Shown here: piece by piece, positions 55,569 to 64,000 of the stretch
How the letters are laid out: each line of letters begins with the position of its first letter
Numbering within the stretch: the first letter of the stretch is position 1
Assembly: GCA_014529385.2 (NCBI GenBank)
Contig: CM043948.1
Coordinates: forward strand, 21,761,951 to 21,825,950
Source of the DNA: Adiantum capillus-veneris
Lineage: Eukaryota; Streptophyta; Polypodiopsida; Polypodiales; Pteridaceae
Direction of reading: 5' to 3'
DNA length: 64,000 nucleotides
Made by a program: the position numbers and the translations under genes
The notes under the pieces: generated by a model
Told to the model about the DNA's origin: nothing
Database searches by the model: none
The model's input: the letters and a program-made list of their open reading frames with translations, nothing else

Positions 55569-57014
55569 GTGGAGACTCTTGATGGAGTTGAAACCATTGG
55601 ATTCCTCAATGGAAGCAAATTTAAAAGATACTATGATCCTTTAAGCCAAGAGGAGCTACGTGCCATTCATAAAAAAAAGGCAGCCAAGGCACAAACAGAA
55701 TTGAAGAAGATTCAAGCTCAAGCTAAGGCTAAGGAGCGACAACAACGCATAAGACGCCAACGAGAGGCTAACCTTGGAGTTACACATGCATTCCACATTG
55801 AAACCGACGAGGATTGGTTGGACTCTGACACACCTCTATGATACCCTATTGAGCTAAATAGCGCCTATGGAAAAGTACTATATAACGCCTTATTGGACAC
55901 GGGTGCTAAATATAATCTGCTATCATATGGGGTGTAGTGTCAGTTAGGGAAGCCACCTCTATCTGAGAGTATTATCCAAGTCAAGGGTGTCAACAAGAAA
56001 AAAAACTACGATTTTTGGAATCTGGCACACTTCTGTCAGTTATGACAATGGGGTTGTAGCTCAAGACTTTTTGTTCATGCCTATTGGAACTATGGATGGT
56101 AATATAAATCTAGGATGCACGTGGATGATAGCCACCAAATGCACTATTGATTGGGGGACAGAAAGTGTCACAACAGAGAAACCAACTCTTAGCCCTGCCA
56201 CTCAAGTGATAGTCCCTGAGATATTTCCTCTTACGGAAATAAAACCCAAAACATTGCATGTCCAAGAGGTTGAACCATATGACCCCATAGCCCAACTCTC
56301 TAGAGCTTCAACTGATGTAGTTGAAATAAAGCTTGAGACACACAAGACCTATCCCAATATAACAAAGAAAACATACAAGTGGGTTTCTAAAGATTCTTTA
56401 GTGACCATAGCTAGTACTAAAAGACAGGAGCCTAGTAAGAGACGTCCACTTGCCCCAAGAAATGTAAAGAAATGTTGCATTGGATTCCTAAAAAGCTACT
56501 TGAAGCCCTAGGCTACTATGAAGGAAATGATCAAATCTGGGTGCCAAAACATAAATTGTGATCGTACTTGTCACCTGGCCCATGTGAGCCCAATGCTGTG
56601 GCTCCAAAATGAATTGAAGATTGCGGAAAGGAAAAAATCACGGAATGCTACACACCCGCTCCAGAGCTAGTTTGGGTACCGAAGAAAGAACGATTTGTTC
56701 CACCTAGATCAGGAACAAGGAAGTCCAAGGAAGCTTCTTGCTCTTCATGTAGTTCCCATACGAAAAGAGAAGCTTTGACACAACCTCCACCCACCATTGT
56801 ACATATCCATACAAACAAGGAAGAGTTTGCACCTCCCATTGTAAGTTCACCACCTACAACAACGTTGCAAATAAAATCATGGGAGAGTACCTTACCACCC
56901 TTGCAACTAGATGAAACATATAGGGTGGTCGAAAACTATTGGTTAAAACCTTATCCCATTACAACTTGGAACAATTGGTTTCAAAAGGTGATGAAATCAT
57001 TCCAAAAGGTATGA
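55569..57014 (+). pseudogene. Element A post-integrase region with a second retropepsin-like domain
   Basis: Integrase runs on into a basic helical segment (REELRAIHKKKAAKAQTE type, 55640-55760). A protease-like domain follows at about 55865-56160: KVLYNALLDTGAKYNLLSYG (DTGA catalytic loop), one TAG, then after a frame change IFGIWHTSVSYDNGVVAQDF, LFMPIGTMDGNINLGCTWMI and ATKCTIDWG, where NLGCTWMI sits in the place of the ILG-x-PWL closing motif. A Thr/Lys/Pro-rich tail continues to about 57014 with repeated WVPK segments (GNDQIWVPKHKL; PELVWVPKKERF). A already has a protease at 7542-8160. An extra protease after integrase is not a layout I know from plant Ty3/gypsy elements. Confidence 0.7.
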
Positions 57015-57298
57015 TCTACCCAAGGAAGGGAGGAGTGTTTTCTGACATCCATCATTCACTTGCTTCCCTCTCAACCTTCCTCCCCGACCTCTCAATCTCC
57101 AATCCTAGGGAATGTATATATAAATCTTTATACTCACAAAAACAAGATAAAAAAGTAGAAGAGCAAGAGTCAGCAAACAATAATGTGGAAACTTATAAGC
57201 TCTATGCATAACACAAAATCATAAAAACACATTATGCACAAGAACACGACCCTTGTAATATTTGCACTCTAACCATCATCTATCTGTGTGTACAGATA

Positions 57299-57668
57299 TG
57301 GCTAGTACGCTAGAGTCATCCACTCCTGCCTTGGGTAAGAGGTACCCTTGTTACTTTTCACAAGTGTTTCACATGGTCTTGTGCTTGCCTGTGAATGGGA
57401 TTTGGTAGGTACGCTAGCATGTGAGAGGAATTTCGATGAGTTAGAATGGTTGATACGTCTCTTGACCACGACTCATCTATACATAGTAGAGAGTGTCTCT
57501 CCCATTGCACAAGCCTATCCTTTTGACCAAGATGACTCTAGGCGTTTAGTGACCTTCTTAGTAAACATTGGTGCCTCTGATGATGAAGAAGATTTAGATG
57601 ATTACACGGATGGCACATATGGTCTCACGGATGATGACTTTGTTTTTTTTTTTTTACGACGAGAATAG
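57299..57668 (+). pseudogene. Possible small accessory ORF, acidic tail
   Basis: An ATG at 57299 opens ASTLESSTPALGKRYPCYFS. After a frame change near 57360 the ORF 57348-57668 continues (CERNFDELEWLIRLLTTTHL, DDSRRLVTFLVNIG) and ends in an acidic stretch (ASDDEEDLDDYTDGTYGLTD). Codon-level sense in the second part looks protein-like, but there is no homologue in the window and no motif. It may be a host-derived or accessory gene fragment of element A. Confidence 0.35.
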
Positions 57669-58871
57669 GGGTTTAGCCTTACGGTTTCCCCCCAACCTCT
57701 ACAATATCTTATTCCCTTGACTCTCTAAGGGGAGTGCAAATAATAATGTTAAGGTTCCTTATGTTTTTCAATTGTGTTCAATAAGTGTTGGTACCTTTTC
57801 TCACTGACGTGCCTCTGGAAGGCGGATGTTTGGTGGTAACTATTGTGCAGTTTGTGACTACATAAGGATGCCTTTGAAGGACAATGACAATGCATGTTTA
57901 CATGTTACAACGGATGTTATCCATTATATCATGTGTACTACTTCCTTTTATCTATGCTTCCACATTTACATGTTTGCATCTTGTCATTTGAATTCGAACA
58001 ATGCATAAAATTTATGAAGTTGTGACATTGCCAATTTACATGCTATAATTTTTCAAACTTCTAGTACCTTGTTCTTCTCTTTGAGTTTGGTCTATTAGTT
58101 GTCTTTAAGTAGGTATCAGGACCTTAGGCTAAACTAGGCCACTTAATTGCTGACTTTAATTCCTAAATAGTCTATTAATTGTAGTAACTTTAGTAATGTT
58201 TTAGGCTATGAGGATATAGTTATCTCTAGTTTATTCCACCTAAGTCTGACTTGTGTTATGGAAGCCCACGTGTTAAGCTGGTATTTGAGACCTCGAGTCT
58301 CCCACCTAGTTTATGCTCAAGTTCGTATTTGATACTTGAGTCTCCCAGCTACTAGTATTTGAAACCTCGAGTCCCCCAGCTACTTGTAGCAACTATGACA
58401 ACAACAAAAAAGAAAACAAAGAAAAAGAAAAAAAAAAGACAAAGCAAATAGCACAAACTTCCTTGTATTTTATGTGGATCACACTCAAGTGGTATAAGTG
58501 ACAAGACCACTAATCCTTAGACCCCGACGAGCATTCCTAAGGTTAGCTACTCTTTAGTCGACATTTTTTAATTAACATTGGTCAATCTAGTACTTACTTT
58601 AGCCTTAGCTCTTGTGTACTTCTCTTAGAGTCGACCTAAAAGACCCTAACTCAATTGCATTTTATTTAGGTACTATGCTTGTTCTAGTTGGCAATGTTAC
58701 ATTCATGAATTTGTTTTTGCATTTCCTAGAATATCATATATAAATCTAACTTATTGCACACCTGCACATGCTGCCTTTGAGCTTTCACAATGTTGTTTTT
58801 CTTCTGACATAGGTACTTCTATCATGGATCCCGATTGTGAACTGTTATATTTCGAGGACGGAATCTACATC
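57669..58871 (+). other. Element A 3' untranslated region
   Basis: No supported gene. Contains three near-copies of a 30-bp word GTATTTGANACCTCGAGTC (58281, 58325, 58355) and A-rich runs at 58400-58440. Confidence 0.6.
58281..58384. repeat. Three-copy short repeat with CTCGAG
   Basis: Copies start at 58281, 58325 and 58355. Each reads GTATTTGA, two or three variable bases, CTYGAGTC, then CCCA and CTA-rich sequence. Confidence 0.75.
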
Positions 58872-58884
58872 AGGAAGGGGGGCA
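58872..58884 (+). other. Element A polypurine tract
   Basis: AGGAAGGGGGGCA abuts the 3' LTR start TGTTAACC. Confidence 0.88.
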
Positions 58885-59419
58885 TGTTAACCACTGGCGT
58901 CCACTTCTAGTAGTCATGGGCCAGGCTTGTCGGTCTAATAGGAAAGGGTAAGAGTGATCACCGATGAGTGGCGCACTCCAATAGGAACATTCAAGGGTTA
59001 GTTGGCTAAGTATGGACGCCCAAGTGTGAATGGGGCGAGCTCATATAAAAGTCACCTAAACCTAAAATCATTCATTCTTTCATTTGTGAAATTGAAGAGT
59101 ACTCTTGCTCCATCTCCATCTTCTTCTTCTTCATCTCCTTATGTGTGTGTGTATGCGTGAGAGAGAGAGAGAGAGAGAGAGTGATCAGCATTACGATGAT
59201 GGCACGACGACGGCGAAGCAGTTGAGCGCAGCACGGTGGTAGCTCCTTCTTCTTCGCGGCGAGGAGTCCTCCACGAAGGAGAGCGTAGGGCGGTGAGTGA
59301 CACACCCTTGCTCTCTTGAGCTTGCTAGATTAGTCTGGTTGTGTGCTTGTATCCATTTGTGGCTCGCGCATAGTGTATCGGCAAGTCCCTTGCATTGACA
59401 CGTGCAACAGCCGCGCACA
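58885..59419 (+). repeat. Element A 3' LTR
   Basis: 535 bp, TATA box CATATAAAAG at 59042-59050, GA run at 59158-59181. Followed by the duplicated CTAAT and the rest of F. Confidence 0.92.
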
Positions 59420-59424
59420 CTAAT

Positions 59425-60167
59425 GCACCAGCCACGTTCAACCATTTAATGGAGAAAATCTTTAAACCCTACCGCAAATTCATTGGAGTGTTCTTTGATG
59501 ATATCATCATCTACTCCAAGTCGTTGGAGGAACAAAAGCAACATCTCCAAGTGATTTTTCAAGCATTGAGGGAGAATAAGCTTTTCAAAAAAGTGAAATT
59601 TTCCTTCAAGAGATTCAATACCTAGGCCATATTATCTCACAAGATGGTATCTGTATGGATCCATCAAAGTTGGGGGTAATAAAAGCATGGACTAATCCAA
59701 GGAATCTACATGAGCTAAGAAGCTTTATTGGTATGTGTGCATACTATAGACGCTTCATAGTAAAATTCTCTCAAATAGCAAGACCATTACATGACTTAAC
59801 AAAGAAGAACGTTAAGTACTCATGGACTGCTAAGGAGAAAAATGCTTTTGATAAGCTGAAAGAGAAGCTTACCTCCCAACCTATCCTTATGCTTCCAGAT
59901 CTCTCAAAGCCATTTGAGGTCCAATGTGATGTTTGTGGTGATTGCCTTGGAGCATTCTTGCTTCAAGAAGGGCATGCCATAGCATATGAATGGTTCTTGG
60001 GTGAGAAAGAGCTTTTAGCTGTTCTACATGCCCTAGACACATGGAAGCACTATCTATTGGGGACTCCATGTATTTTGCGAACAGACCACCAAAGTCTCAA
60101 ATACTTCATGACGCAAACCAAGCTTTCCGACAAACAAATGAGGTGGGCAAATTTTCTTTTGCAATTT
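59425..60167 (+). pseudogene. Chromovirus F, right part: RT palm, connection, RNase H
   Basis: The frame resumes after A: PATFNHLMEKIFKPYRKF, GVFFDDIIIYSKSLEEQKQH with an intact FFDD active site. A deletion near 59585 breaks the frame (NKLF then KKVKFS). ORF 59655 onward is connection and RNase H (MDPSKLGVIKAWTNPRNLHE, FEVQCDVCGDCLGAFLLQEG, HAIAYEWFLGEKELLAVLHA with about 14 residues lost, LRTDHQSLKYFMTQ). Similarity to E stops at RWANFLLQF (60167), where different DNA begins. Confidence 0.92.
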
Positions 60168-61534
60168 TCAAACCTACAAACACCTCCAAATCAAAGCTAC
60201 AAATGGCACTCAAAAGAGAAACAGATTATGGCCACATCAGACAACACACTCCCATCCAAGGAGATCTTAACCGGCCATATCTACAATAGCGACCAACCAA
60301 GCCACTTTCCCAAAGAAGACGATCAAACAACGAGCGGCAGAATTACAACTTTTAATTGCAAAGAAAATCTACCAACCAAACCAAGAACAAACAAGATGCC
60401 AAGAAGCATCTTGCTTATACCCACCTCTCGCACCGCTTAAATTTTAACATGCATTGACCGAGTATGCATCAGGTAGGGCCACGTTACAAGGCCGCGCATT
60501 AGCAAGATTTTTAACCCATGCATTGCACATACACCGAGGCGATACCTTGTCGTCCGGGAGGACTCCGATTAGGAGGGGGGAGGCATTCTCAATGCGAACC
60601 CGATGACCGTAAAAAGCAGCAAAAAGGGCATGTTTTGACTATTTATTAAGGGGTTTACGTTTGATTGCAAAATTTTCTGGACTAACCTAAGTACATATAC
60701 CATTATACAGGATTAATCTACAGATATAGAAGGCCAAATGCGAAATTGAGGCTTATAGGTGTGTGTGTATATATGTAAAAATAGCCATTTTTCGGACCAA
60801 ATATTGGTAAAATGGAGAAATCCGGCCATAAAAATTACATAGCGGGTCGGGGTGAAGTTTTTGATTTATTTTGATTTTTGGGATTTTTTTCAGGTTGATT
60901 TTGCTATTTTTCTTTTAATTTTACTAATTATTGGCAAAAAAACTTTAAAAATACAAAAAGCAGGTGAAATGCAAACGTAATGAAAAACAAAAAAGATGGG
61001 GATGATCAGTGACTATAAGACAACCCCGGGTACAATGGGGGTGCAATTATGAGAACGAAGTGGGAGGTCTGTTGTGGCCAGATTTTGATTGAATCGTCAA
61101 AATTCTCAGAAACTGGGCAAACAGAGTCCAAATGGAGAACTTTTCGAGTCTAAACTGCGTTTCGCAAAAAGTTAGGAGCACATGTCAAATTTCATGAAAA
61201 GTGGTTCTGGGACCCCCATTATAAGATTTTTTCACTCCACTTAGAGCTCATTTCTACTATTCACTTGTGAGAGAGAGCTCTAGCCACCTAGAGCGCGCAG
61301 GACTTCCAGCAGCCTACGCCGCGCACAGTCATCTGATGGCCACCAGATTTGAGAGGTAGGCTCAGCACCTTATTCTCTTCGTGTATATGTGATGTTTTGT
61401 CGCCAAGACTAGCATATAACTCCAACGGGGTTTGCAGGGTAGAGACATGTGAGCATATGTAACCACCTAACGGCTAACCCGATACCAACAAGACTTCATA
61501 CGAGGTTTACCCTAGCCTAGGAGACCAATCTTGG

Positions 61535-61974
61535 ATGCCCAAAGGAGGCAAGAAAGCAACGGAAAAAACCCTATCTCAAGCCCTGCAAGAGGCCACAAAG
61601 AGGGAAATCTGGCAAAAGTGACCCGAATGATACCAAAACTCATGGGTAGGAGCTTCTCAACAAGCTCTACAAGGCTACATGAGCCATATGGCCAAAAGGC
61701 GACCCAAAGTAGGCCTAAGCTTCAGAAACGGCATTGGAAACGCAAAGCGTCACTTGGCTCTCACAGCCAAGCGAGACATCCCTTTGCCACCAAACTTCAC
61801 GAGAGGCTTACCAAGGCCATCAACAACCAAGTCCTATGGTGTTAGACCACTACAAATCATCGGAGGCATGCAAACGCAATCATGGGCACTTCCAGAGAGA
61901 CAAATCGCCAAACAAAGCTCAAGTGAAGCCAAAGCCAACAAGAATCACATGGTGAAGCCCCCCAAGGGTTTATG
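61535..61974 (+). pseudogene. Element G short ORF, unknown
   Basis: One frame from an ATG at 61535 reads PKGGKKATEKTLSQALQEAT and, after two close stops (about 61619 and 61628), continues as SQQALQGYMSHMAKRRPKVG, LALTAKRDIPLPPNFTRGLP and NKNHMVKPPKGL to TGA. Basic and Gln-rich. It lies between the donor-like stretch and the palindrome array. No recognised domain; possibly an exon or gag-like remnant. Confidence 0.35.
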
Positions 61975-62163
61975 AAGCTATGCTGGTCATCATCTAGAAA
62001 TTTCATCATGCTCCAAGAGTCAGAAATCACCTCTGAGGCTCCGAAAGCCAAGAAGAGAGTTTCTAACTAACCATTTGATTTTTTAAATTGAAATAAAGTA
62101 CAAAGGGACTTAGGGAGGTCATATGCACATGGTAGTAGGACTTGTTCCAAAAAAATGCACATG

Positions 62164-63041
62164 AGACATACTACGCGTAGGATGTCTCAAGGCCACTTTT
62201 GGGCACCCAACTCATCATTCAGCCATACACACAACTTCTACATGTCATTTACATCTAATCCTTCAAGTTTCACTCCATTTGGACCAAGTTTGACCTCTTA
62301 TGGATCAAAAACACAAAGTCAGAGCATAGAGGCGAGAAATGGCCATACACCTATAAAAAATGATTCAAATCAAGTGAAACTTGAACCACACACTCTTCAT
62401 ACCATGTCAAAGCTAACTGTGAGGTCACATCTTCAAAATCATGAAAAAGACATCCTACACGTAGTATGTCTCTAAGATTGGAATGGCCTTTAGATGGATT
62501 TTTTGATCTTCATACATCTTTATCACATTCATACAAGCCCACCCACCAAGTTTCCAGCCAATCAAATCACTTTTTGGCCTCATAGCTCCATAGATGGACT
62601 TTTCAGATTCACAAACACCAGAAGTGGTCTTCCTACCCTCAAAACTTATCCAAATTCAAATCTAAGACCATGGTGATGATCCACAGGCTATGCCCTATCA
62701 TACTGACAAGTTTCATGCAATTCTGAACAAAAAGACATCCTACGTGTAGTATGTCTCCAGAGTCATATTGACCTACTAAGCAAAGTTTGATATCATAAAT
62801 GGGATCAACATGCTACAAGAAGCCTACATACCAATTTTCAAGTCATTTGGATAACATTTGCTCATCATTACAGGACATCCTACTCATTTGTGCACCAAAA
62901 GCCTAAAATAGTCCAAAATTTCACTTTTTGGTGTCTAAATCAAAATCCAAGCACATAGCTATGATGCACATGTCATAGGCTATCATCATGACAAGTTTCA
63001 AGTCATTCTAAGGAAAAAGACATCCTACACGTAGGATGTCT
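62164..63041. repeat. Palindrome array 3 (element G)
   Basis: Four 24-nt palindromes at 62164-62187, 62448-62471, 62733-62756 and 63018-63041. The core is CATCCTACRCGTAGGATG; copy 4 is perfect except for the central base pair and copies 1-3 have one or two mismatched arm positions. Start-to-start spacing is 284, 285 and 285 bp. The DNA between repeats is diverged but shares words such as GACAAGTTTCA before the palindrome, so these are tandem units of about 285 bp. Confidence 0.95.
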
Positions 63042-63207
63042 TCAGGCTTATTTTGAAGCACAATTCCTATTGTTTTCATTTGCAGGGCATCCTTAGTCCC
63101 TCTTGAACTAATGTTTCAATTTTCAAGTCAATTGGATAGTTAAAACTCAGTTTATCAGCTAATCTGTAAAGAACGCTAACTTTGGACTACTGAGTGCAAC
63201 AGGATCC

Positions 63208-64000
63208 ATGGCAGCCGCTAAGTCGCCAGCAAAGAAGAAAATAATGAGCAACAAGGATTACCTCGATGAGGTGGAGCCATTTATAATACCAATAGGAACC
63301 ATAAAGCCCACTACCACTTGGTTACAAAGAAACTTACTGGAAGCAAACAGCCTCAGGATATACCAAGGCCTGTTCAAGGACCCATAAGGCAATGCCATAG
63401 AGCTGCCAATGATACCACAGGAACGGAATGAGTTCACGAGAAAGCCAAAAATAGTGTCTATCTTGGAAAAGTGGACTTACACAATTATTTTGAGGCTTTG
63501 CCAACAGGAATTGACATTCAGAGAGTCTGGAAATTCATCACCACAATCAAGGAAATTGGCATAGCTAAGGTGACATATCTGCAAGGAAAGAACAGAGTGA
63601 TTGTCATCACGCCAGAGCTGGTCGCAAATGCCTTAAACCTCTCTAATGCAGGAGATAGTGTCAACAAGAGGTGAGAAGAGGTGAAGGTATACAAAGAAAC
63701 TAAAAAGAACTATACCTTCGAGGATATTGCAGATCCAATGGTGGCAACCATGTGCCAATTTTACAACCAATATTTCCATATTTGCACCAAGAGGCCTCAA
63801 AAGTACATTGTGCAACCTGCAGCAATTGGAACAACATTCACATGGGCAATGAAGACAAGCAGCCCAGGAGAGATAGATTATGCGGCATACCTGCAATACA
63901 ACATTATGAGGATGGGAACACATAACCCTACATATATTGCAGTAGGGGAGATGCTCACAAAGGTGATATATGAAGCTCCGCATGCTAAAGGCCAGTGGCC
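63208..64000 (+). pseudogene. Element G ORF with plant-transposon-protein-like domain (runs off window)
   Basis: The ATG at 63208-63210 follows an acceptor-like TGCAACAG and opens AAAKSPAKKKIMSNKDYLDE. A TAA sits at about 63387 and a frame change near 63470. The main domain then reads VDLHNYFEALPTGIDIQRVW, VTYLQGKNRVIVITPELVAN, TAG-like break at 63672, TFEDIADPMVATMCQFYNQY, GTTFTWAMKTSSPGEIDYAA and YIAVGEMLTKVIYEA. It aligns with D at 42033-42600. The ORF is open at the window end. It lies about 170 bp after palindrome array 3. Confidence 0.65.

Larger units (their letters stand above)
2504..59419 (+). mobile_element. Element A: Ty3/gypsy retrotransposon with nested insertions B and D
   Basis: The LTRs start TGTTAACCACT and end GCGCACA. 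They lie at 2504-3070 and 58885-59419 and are flanked by the same 5-bp duplication CTAAT (2499-2503 and 59420-59424). Joining the flanks restores the F reading frame FGLTN-AP-TF. A PBS matching tRNA-Asp follows the 5' LTR and a purine tract precedes the 3' LTR, so A is on the plus strand. Order: gag (3755-7541), protease, linker, RT-RNase H (8953-10546), [B], RNase H end and integrase (30967-31837), [D], integrase end (55149-55568), then a post-integrase ORF with a second protease-like domain. Removing B and D leaves roughly 13 kb. The LTRs differ by several percent and the coding frames carry many stops, so it is an old, dead copy. Confidence 0.93.
60168..64000 (+). mobile_element. Element G: partial relative of D's 3' half
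   Basis: No LTR was identified; the element runs off the window. At 60230-60440 one frame reads ATNQATFPKKTIKQRAAELQ, then LLIAKKIYQPNQEQT, possibly an ORF end. The stretch 60455-61500 resembles D's 39784-40650 at the start (ACCCATGCA; AGGAGGGGGGAGG) and near the donor-like site (GAGTCTAAACTGCGTTTCGC versus GAGTCTAACATAGATTTCAC). A palindrome array precedes an ORF related to D's 3' ORF. The shared order shows that D and G are one family. Confidence 0.6.

Noticed and set aside
60041-60440. Tail of the ORF ending at 60440 as part of RNase H
   Set aside because: Homology to the chromovirus ends at about 60167; the rest is read-through into other DNA in a chance open frame.
62164-63041. CRISPR-like array
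   Set aside because: Repeats are palindromic and regular, but spacers are about 260 bp, share homology with each other and the context is a plant retrotransposon.
1-64000. Host protein-coding gene
   Set aside because: Every long frame could be assigned to a retroelement or sits inside one; nothing with typical plant gene structure was seen.

Overview
The window is intergenic, retrotransposon-packed DNA from a large plant nuclear genome. I find no host gene, rRNA, tRNA gene or CRISPR. Nearly every base belongs to LTR retrotransposons of the Ty3/gypsy type. The plant assignment rests on primer-binding sites (PBS) complementary to plant tRNA-Asp, initiator tRNA-Met and tRNA-Trp, on chromoviral and Tat-like pol genes, and on deep nesting. 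The style suggests a large-genome non-flowering vascular plant (fern or gymnosperm), but that is an inference.

The layout is a nested set that can be read from LTR pairs and target-site duplications (TSDs). The oldest host is a chromovirus copy F (1676-2503 and 59425-60167, + strand), next to an inverted fragment of the same family (1-1658, - strand). Element A (2504-59419, +, TSD CTAAT) split F inside its reverse transcriptase (RT). Two elements then landed in A. Element B (10552-30961, -, 177-bp LTRs, TSD GTGAG) split A's RNase H. Element D (31838-55143, +, TSD AGCTC) split A's integrase. B encloses a Tat-like gag-pol body (here called H, 10817-29081, -), which is itself split in RT by element C (15856-25893, -, 2-kb LTRs, probable 4-bp TSD TCGT). 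D is split in a 3' open reading frame by element E (43973-52879, +, TSD GGCCT), a young copy of the same family as F. By-eye LTR divergence falls in the expected order: A, B and D several percent, C about 1 percent, E under 1 percent.

Right of F (60168-64000) lies G, a relative of D's 3' half. D and G share the most unusual material in the window. Long non-coding stretches hold 22-26-nt palindromes, repeated about every 270-295 bp, upstream of a large non-pol ORF. D uses a palindrome centred on AATAATCGCGATTATT (arrays at 33438-34204 and 41298-41881). G uses a different one centred on CATCCTACRCGTAGGATG (62164-63041, period 284-285 bp). The ORF that follows starts with a plant-transposon-protein-like domain. 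In D it continues into an acidic linker, a coiled coil and an unfamiliar C-terminal domain.

Other points of note: A carries a second aspartic-protease-like domain downstream of integrase; C has pol features more like fungal Ty3/gypsy elements than common plant lineages; E's LTRs carry four evenly built inverted CCAAT-box pairs. Most coding regions are broken by stops and frameshifts. C and E are closest to intact.
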